Part shown: piece by piece, positions 59,092 through 64,000 of the stretch
Layout of the letters: every line of letters starts with the position of its first letter
Numbering within the stretch: position 1 is the first letter of the stretch
DNA from: Thermodesulfobacteriota bacterium
Lineage (GTDB): Bacteria; Desulfobacterota_D; UBA1144; Nemesobacterales; UBA2774
Reading direction: 5' to 3'
NCBI GenBank assembly: GCA_021604765.1
Contig: BQJP01000012.1
Coordinates: 1-64,000 of the forward strand
DNA: 64,000 bases
The notes under the pieces: generated by a model
Database searches by the model: none
Told to the model about the DNA's origin: nothing
What the model saw: the letters and a program-made list of their open reading frames with translations, nothing else
Position numbers and translations under genes: made by a program

Positions 59092-60403
59092 TTTCTTTAA
59101 ACTTAGCCCCCCTATCTTCGTATGACTTAAACATATCAAAGCTGGAACAAGCCGGTGAAAACAAGACACTATCTTCATCTGTAATATTTTGAAATGTAAT
59201 ATCCAGCGCCTCTTTAAGAGAATCTGCCAATTCGCTATGAACACTAATCCCTAACTCTTCTTTCATTCTTTGTTTGGACTCTCCGATGAGAACCATAAGC
59301 CTTACTTTTTCATTTACCAACTGTTTAAGAGGTTCAAAACTAACCCCCTTGTCCTTTCCACCGGCGATTAGAATAATTGGCTGCGGGAGACTCTCTAAAG
59401 CTCTTACAGTAGCAGCCGGGCTGGTTGATTTCGAATCATTATATACCTTTGCTCCTGATAAATTGCCGACGTATTCATTTCTGTGCTCAAGAGGTTCAAA
59501 ACTGTTTATCTCCTCTTGGATTAGTTGTGGATCACAACCTAAGATGGAAGTACCAATAATAGCTGCCATCATATTCTCTACATTATGTATGCCTAAAAGC
59601 TTGGTAGAGCTTATATCGTAAGTATGTTCCTGAAATTTTATATCAGTGCCGTTAAAGGTGGCGCCATCTTCTACACTGTCCTTACTAAACGGTACTTTTT
59701 GTGATTTAACATTAGGCAAATACTCACTTGTGATTTCATCGTCTTTGTTATAAACAAACCAGTCATCAGAACTTTGGTTGGAATATATTTTCATCTTAGA
59801 TTCCACATATTCTTCAAATGACTCGTGATGATCCAGATGGTTAGGGGAAATGTTTAATATAAGAGCTATATAGGGTCTGAAAGTTTTTATCCCTTGCAAC
59901 TGAAAACTGCTTAATTCCAGTACAAGAATATCAAACTCATCAGCTTGCCCGGCAATTTGAATAAGAGGGGTTCCTATGTTTGCGCCGAGAAAAACCTTCT
60001 TGCCATTTCTTTCAAGTATTCTGGCAATCAGTGTAGAGGTTGTAGTTTTTCCATTGGAGCCGGTAATTGCTATGATAGGTGTTGTGATAAATCTTGAAGC
60101 AAGTTCTACCTCACTTATAACTTCAATGCCTTCTGTAATTGCTCTTTGGATCTGAGGGACACTGAAGGGAACTCCAGGGCTAAGAACAATAGTTTGTGCC
60201 CAAAGAAATGTCTCATCTGTGTGGGTTTCTGCTTCTACCCTGACCCCTTTAGATTCAAGTTCAGCTACTATCTCTTTAATTTTTTCTATGGAAGAGCTAT
60301 CACTAGCTCGCACCTGAGCGCCTTTATTCAGCAAGAATTTAATAGTGTCCTGACCTGTTTTACCAAGTCCGACAACAAGAATTTTTCTATCTTTAAGTTC
60401 CAT
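59075..60403 (-). CDS. murD: UDP-N-acetylmuramoylalanine-D-glutamate ligase
   Basis: Adds D-Glu to UDP-MurNAc-L-Ala. In 442 residues: KILVVGLGKTGQDTIKFLL, SPGVPF, ATP loop GSNGKTTTSTL, NISPNHLDHHESFEEYVESK, GIHNVENMMAA, NDSKSTSPAATVRAL and LIAGGKDKG. The start ATG at 60403 (MELKDRK) fits the family; 26 in-frame codons upstream are not conserved. It follows mraY by 49 bases, the widest gap in this operon. Confidence 0.96.
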   Translation of the reverse strand: MELKDRKILVVGLGKTGQDTIKFLLNKGAQVRASDSSSIEKIKEIVAELESKGVRVEAETHTDETFLWAQTIVLSPGVPFSVPQIQRAITEGIEVISEVELASRFITTPIIAITGSNGKTTTSTLIARILERNGKKVFLGANIGTPLIQIAGQADEFDILVLELSSFQLQGIKTFRPYIALILNISPNHLDHHESFEEYVESKMKIYSNQSSDDWFVYNKDDEITSEYLPNVKSQKVPFSKDSVEDGATFNGTDIKFQEHTYDISSTKLLGIHNVENMMAAIIGTSILGCDPQLIQEEINSFEPLEHRNEYVGNLSGAKVYNDSKSTSPAATVRALESLPQPIILIAGGKDKGVSFEPLKQLVNEKVRLMVLIGESKQRMKEELGISVHSELADSLKEALDITFQNITDEDSVLFSPACSSFDMFKSYEDRGAKFKEIVKEL

Positions 60404-60452
60404 TATCTTTCTAAAAACTCCAGTTTCAAAAAAGCTTATGCACTTATCACTC

Positions 60453-61562
60453 CTACCTAAGCTTAAGTGTAGATAGTGCAAATAATGCTAGTACCAATGA
60501 TATTATCCAAAATCTGATTACAACTTTTGATTCAGACCAGCCGCTTAATTCAAAATGATGATGAAGAGGAGCCATTTTGAAAATTCTCTTTCCTGTGAGC
60601 TTAAATGAAAAGACTTGAAGAATTACGGAAAGCGCCTCCGCAACAAAAAGCCCCCCTACTATAATGAGTAATAATTCTTGTTTGATTATTAGTGCTACTG
60701 AACCGATCGCGGCACCTAGAGCAAGCGAACCCACGTCGCCCATAAAAACCTCTGCCGGATGAGAATTGTACCAGAGAAAACCAAGACATGCCCCGCCCAC
60801 GGCGGCTAAATAAACCGCAAGCTCTCCTCCCTGTGGTATATATGGAATCTGAAGATAACTTGAGAATTCTTGGTGTCCGGAAAGATAGGCAAAAATAATA
60901 TATGTAGCTGTAGCTATCAAGATTGAACCAATCGCAAGACCGTCTAGACCATCTGTTAAATTTACAGAGTTTGAAGCCCCCACAACAACTATCACGCCGA
61001 AAGGTATATAGAACCAGCTAAGGTCTAAGACCGCCTTCTTAAAAAATGGGATTAATATGGATGTATATGAATATTCAGTCGCTTCAGTTCCGCTAAGAAC
61101 CATACTAAAGCCGTTGATTTCGCTTAAAATTAGTGCAACAAAGAGAGTCCCAAAAACTATCTGCAATAGGAACTTTAATCTGGCGCTCATGCCCTTTCCT
61201 TTTGAGTATTTGAGCCAATCGTCTAAAAATCCAATAAGCGCATAACTAAATGTGAAGAGGAGAACAGTCCACATAACCTGGCTTGAAAGGTCTACCCAGA
61301 GTAGAGTAGATACAGTTATTGCTACCACTATAAATGCGCCGCCCATTGTAGGGGTGCCGGCTTTTGTTTTGTGGCTTTCAGGACCGTCGTCGCGAATATT
61401 TTCCTTGAACTGCCTTCGAGCAAGAAATCTGATAAAATATCCGCCTAAAATTATACTAATAAGGAATGCCGTCACACCTGCCCCAAATGATCGGAACGTT
61501 ATATATCTAAATACATTAAATATTATAAAATCATCCTTCAGTAAATACAGAAGATGAAACAT
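60453..61562 (-). CDS. mraY: Phospho-N-acetylmuramoyl-pentapeptide transferase
   Basis: Transfers phospho-MurNAc-pentapeptide to undecaprenyl phosphate to make lipid I. The ten-helix, 369-residue protein has DGPESHKTKAGTPTMGG (loop A), FLDDWLKYSKGKGMSARLKFLLQ with the catalytic Asp pair, NSVNLTDGLDGLAIG, FMGDVGSLALG and the closing HHHFELSGWSE. Its ATG follows the murF TGA directly with no gap. Confidence 0.97.
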   Translation of the reverse strand: MFHLLYLLKDDFIIFNVFRYITFRSFGAGVTAFLISIILGGYFIRFLARRQFKENIRDDGPESHKTKAGTPTMGGAFIVVAITVSTLLWVDLSSQVMWTVLLFTFSYALIGFLDDWLKYSKGKGMSARLKFLLQIVFGTLFVALILSEINGFSMVLSGTEATEYSYTSILIPFFKKAVLDLSWFYIPFGVIVVVGASNSVNLTDGLDGLAIGSILIATATYIIFAYLSGHQEFSSYLQIPYIPQGGELAVYLAAVGGACLGFLWYNSHPAEVFMGDVGSLALGAAIGSVALIIKQELLLIIVGGLFVAEALSVILQVFSFKLTGKRIFKMAPLHHHFELSGWSESKVVIRFWIISLVLALFALSTLKLR

Positions 61563-62939
61563 TCAATCTTGCTCCTTTACTATTTCTTTTATAACTTGTT
61601 CCATTCTGGATCCTCTAGAACCCTTTACCAAAACTAAATCTCCGGGGGTTGCTAATTCCATTAATAGCTTTGCGGCTTCTTCGTGTGTTTGAGCTAGTAA
61701 TCCTCTTTGCGAGTTACCGTAGCCCTCTAAAGTTTTACTTGAAAATGTGCCAAACGAAATAAGATTATCTACCCCTTCATTTGAAACGTACTTACCTAAT
61801 TCATAATGCTCTCTGTCACTTCCTTCGCCAAGCTCCAACATGTCACCTAGAACCGCTAGGGTTTGTCCTGCACCTTTTAATCTAGCGAGCTCATCAATCG
61901 CCCTTCTCATTGAATCCGGATTAGCATTATAAGCGTCGTTTATGATTTTAAACCCATAGGGAGTATCCAAAACTTGAAGACGCATATTTGTCGGAGTGTA
62001 ATTTGAAAGACCTTCTTGAATTTGTGCGCTGTCACAGCCTAAAGAAAGAGCAATGCCGGCTGCACAAAGCGAGTTCAAAACATTATGAAGACCAATCCCT
62101 TTCATTTTTATAGGTAATCGTTCTCCGGAAATTATCATATTAAAAGTCATATTTGAGAGATCATTAGATTCTATATCTTGTGCTCTAATCATTGCATCTT
62201 CTGAATTGACTCCAAAAGTTACTTTCTGGCAGTTGAGGTTATCAGATATTTTTCTCACACGCGGATCATCTAGATTCACAACGAAGACATTATCTTCCTT
62301 AAAGTTCTCAACCAGCTCCCCTTTTGCTTTGGCCACTCCGTCAAGACCGCCAAGCTTTTCCAGATGAGCGTGACCTATGTTAGTAATTGCTCCAATGTTA
62401 GGTCTTGCGATTTCAGAGAGTCTCTTGAGCTCACCGAAATCGTTCATACCAACTTCCACAACAGCAGCGCTGTAATCTTTATTCAGCTCAAACAGTGTCA
62501 ATGGCAAACCAATCAGATTATTAAAGTTACCCGTATTTTTTAAAGTGTTGTGTTTTAAAGAAACAATACTCCAGGTCATCTCCTTCGTTGTTGTTTTTCC
62601 ATTAGATCCGGTAATTGCAGCTACCTTGAGATCAGGGAAACTCATTCTCCAGCTTGAAGCAAGATCCCCCAAAGCTTTAAGTGTCGAAGGGACCTGTATA
62701 AGAACTTTACCATTTACCTCTTGTGTTTGAGAATCCTCTACAACTGCTCCACTAGCCCCATTATTAAAAGCTTCTTCTATAAAATCCTGGCCGTTAAAAT
62801 TCTCTCCTTTTAAAGCAAAAAAGAGTTCATCTTTTGTTATTTTTCTCGTATCTGTAGAAACTCCGGTAAAAACGCTAGCGGCATTCCCTGAGAGTAGTTT
62901 TCCTTTTGTTGAGTTAAGAATAAAATCTAGATCCATCAT
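61563..62939 (-). CDS. murF: UDP-N-acetylmuramoyl-tripeptide-D-alanyl-D-alanine ligase
   Basis: Adds D-Ala-D-Ala to the UDP-MurNAc-tripeptide. In 458 residues: VSTDTRKITKDELFFALKGENFNGQDFIEEAF, ATP loop GSNGKTTTKEM, EVGMNDFGEL, NIGHAHLEKLG, INDAYNANPDSMRRAID and VLGDMLELGEGS. No ddl gene for making D-Ala-D-Ala is in this cluster, so the dipeptide must be made by an enzyme encoded elsewhere. It lies 16 bases after murE. Confidence 0.96.
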   Translation of the reverse strand: MMDLDFILNSTKGKLLSGNAASVFTGVSTDTRKITKDELFFALKGENFNGQDFIEEAFNNGASGAVVEDSQTQEVNGKVLIQVPSTLKALGDLASSWRMSFPDLKVAAITGSNGKTTTKEMTWSIVSLKHNTLKNTGNFNNLIGLPLTLFELNKDYSAAVVEVGMNDFGELKRLSEIARPNIGAITNIGHAHLEKLGGLDGVAKAKGELVENFKEDNVFVVNLDDPRVRKISDNLNCQKVTFGVNSEDAMIRAQDIESNDLSNMTFNMIISGERLPIKMKGIGLHNVLNSLCAAGIALSLGCDSAQIQEGLSNYTPTNMRLQVLDTPYGFKIINDAYNANPDSMRRAIDELARLKGAGQTLAVLGDMLELGEGSDREHYELGKYVSNEGVDNLISFGTFSSKTLEGYGNSQRGLLAQTHEEAAKLLMELATPGDLVLVKGSRGSRMEQVIKEIVKEQD

Positions 62940-62955
62940 GTCATTATCCTAATAT

Positions 62956-64000
62956 CTAAATCTCTTTTAATGCCTCCCTTGCAATTTCTCTGTCATCAAA
63001 CGGGTGCTTGGTTGTTCCAATAATCTGATAATCCTCATGTCCCTTACCGGCAATTAGAATTGTGTCATCTTTCTTAGCTGTCTTTATTGCTTTTCTAATT
63101 GCTTGAGTTCTATCAGCAATTCGATGATAAGATTTTTCTTTTTCGGAGGCTTGATTAACACCTTGTTCAATATGATCCAAAATTATTTCCGGGTCCTCAG
63201 TACGAGGGTTATCCGAAGTTATAATGAGTACATCTGATAGCTCCATTCCGATCTTGCCCATTAGAGGTCTTTTAGCATTATCTCTATCACCGCCACATCC
63301 AAATACCAGTATTAGTCGTCCCTTTGTGAGTGGTCTTGAAGCCTGAAGTACATTCTTAAGAGCATCTGGTGTATGCGCGTAATCTACAAGCACATTGAAC
63401 CCACCTTTATTTTCTATCCCTTCTAATCTTCCGGGAACCGACTTTATATTAGAAATACCTCGTTCTATAGACTCCTTGGATGATCCCAGTGAAACAGCTG
63501 TTGCAACCGCAGCCAGGATATTTGATAAATTATGCTCACCAAAAAGTGTTGAATTAATTTGGATATCGCCAATGGGACTATTTATATTAGCCTCTATACC
63601 TTCCTCTGTAATTCGTGAGGTTTTTGCATAAACTGTGGAATTAACATTCTTAATAGAATAGGAAACTAAATTACCGGAAATCTCTTTAACAAGCCGAGCT
63701 CCAAATGGATCATCAATATTAATGATGGAGTATTTCTTTTCCTTTTTACTATTTGCTAAATACTCTGAGAATAGTCTTTTCTTAACTTGGAAATAGTCCT
63801 CCATCGTATCATGATAATCTAGGTGATCTTGAGTTAAATTAGTAAAAACCGCTGCGTCAAACTGACACTGAAGAGCCCTATCTTTATCAATTGCGTGTGA
63901 AGAAACTTCCATAGCTACAGTTTCTACTCCTAATTCCCTCATTTCTCTAAACATCCTCATTAGATCTAAAGACTCAGGGGTTGTCATGGATGATTGCTTT
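62956..64000 (-). CDS. murE: UDP-N-acetylmuramoyl-tripeptide synthetase, meso-DAP type, partial
   Basis: The C-terminal 345 or so residues of MurE; the first 140 or so lie past the right edge. The frame runs open to the edge (K-Q-S-S before TTPESLDLMRMF), so the ATG at 63987 is internal. Visible motifs: AMEVSSHAID, FTNLTQDHLDYHDTMEDYFQVKKRLF, VDYAHTPDALKNVL, FGCGGDRDNAKRPLMG, and SDNPRTEDP. The DNPR motif marks addition of meso-diaminopimelate rather than lysine. First visible gene of the wall and division operon. Confidence 0.95.
   Translation of the reverse strand, partial: KQSSMTTPESLDLMRMFREMRELGVETVAMEVSSHAIDKDRALQCQFDAAVFTNLTQDHLDYHDTMEDYFQVKKRLFSEYLANSKKEKKYSIINIDDPFGARLVKEISGNLVSYSIKNVNSTVYAKTSRITEEGIEANINSPIGDIQINSTLFGEHNLSNILAAVATAVSLGSSKESIERGISNIKSVPGRLEGIENKGGFNVLVDYAHTPDALKNVLQASRPLTKGRLILVFGCGGDRDNAKRPLMGKIGMELSDVLIITSDNPRTEDPEIILDHIEQGVNQASEKEKSYHRIADRTQAIRKAIKTAKKDDTILIAGKGHEDYQIIGTTKHPFDDREIAREALKEI

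Overview
The window is about 64 kb of gene-dense, AT-rich bacterial chromosome. I see no insertion sequence, phage, CRISPR array or rRNA. Coding content points to a diderm (Gram-negative-type) free-living heterotroph: MurE carries the DNPR signature of meso-diaminopimelate ligases, there are several lipoproteins with lipoboxes, and a full division and wall cluster is present. A Deltaproteobacteria-like or candidate-phylum lineage is my guess; sequence alone does not settle it.

Layout. 1-2.6 kb: the end of a purine permease, then aguB-aguA, which convert agmatine to putrescine. 2.6-14.1 kb (minus strand): a nearly complete sugar-phosphate cluster, read as ppgK, tkt, tal-pgi fusion, HAD phosphatase, rpiA, rpe, gnd, zwf, pgl. 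It can take glucose plus polyphosphate to glucose-6-phosphate and run the whole pentose phosphate pathway. 14.3-16.9 kb (plus): a Gdx/SugE-type small exporter, a pteridine-reductase/folB/folK set, and a secreted protein with an internal duplication. 16.9-27.5 kb (minus): a TGS1-like methyltransferase, a GH113-like glycosidase, an MFS exporter with a flavin monooxygenase, small envelope proteins, suhB, PspC, a GGCT-like enzyme, a degenerate ABC exporter half and a P460-like lipoprotein. 27.8-31.4 kb (plus): a TetR regulator with a visible operator, an aminotransferase, an M48 lipoprotein protease and a HhH DNA glycosylase. 31.5-34.6 kb (minus): tRNA-Val, thrS, infC, rpmI, rplT. 34.8-37.4 kb (plus): tRNA-Gln, then a patatin lipoprotein paired with a pentameric ligand-gated ion channel homologue. 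37.5-47.6 kb: a pentapeptide-repeat lipoprotein, a GT10 fucosyltransferase-like enzyme, a PcrA/UvrD helicase, SelO, a small conserved protein and dnaE. 47.9-51.5 kb (plus): ftsY, ribD, nadD, rsfS. 51.5-64 kb (minus): murE-murF-mraY-murD-ftsW-murG-murC-murB-ftsQ-ftsA-ftsZ, tightly coupled, with no ddl.

The points most worth a second look are the patatin/ligand-gated channel pair and its leader region, an apparent AUA start codon for rsfS (and possibly infC), the polyphosphate-fed pentose phosphate operon, a P460-like lipoprotein with no haem motif beside a TetR gene with a 14-bp palindromic operator, and an ABC exporter that has lost both its catalytic Glu and its H-loop His. Translational coupling through ATGA/GTGA/TTGA overlaps and non-ATG starts is frequent, so several gene starts given here differ from the longest reading frame.
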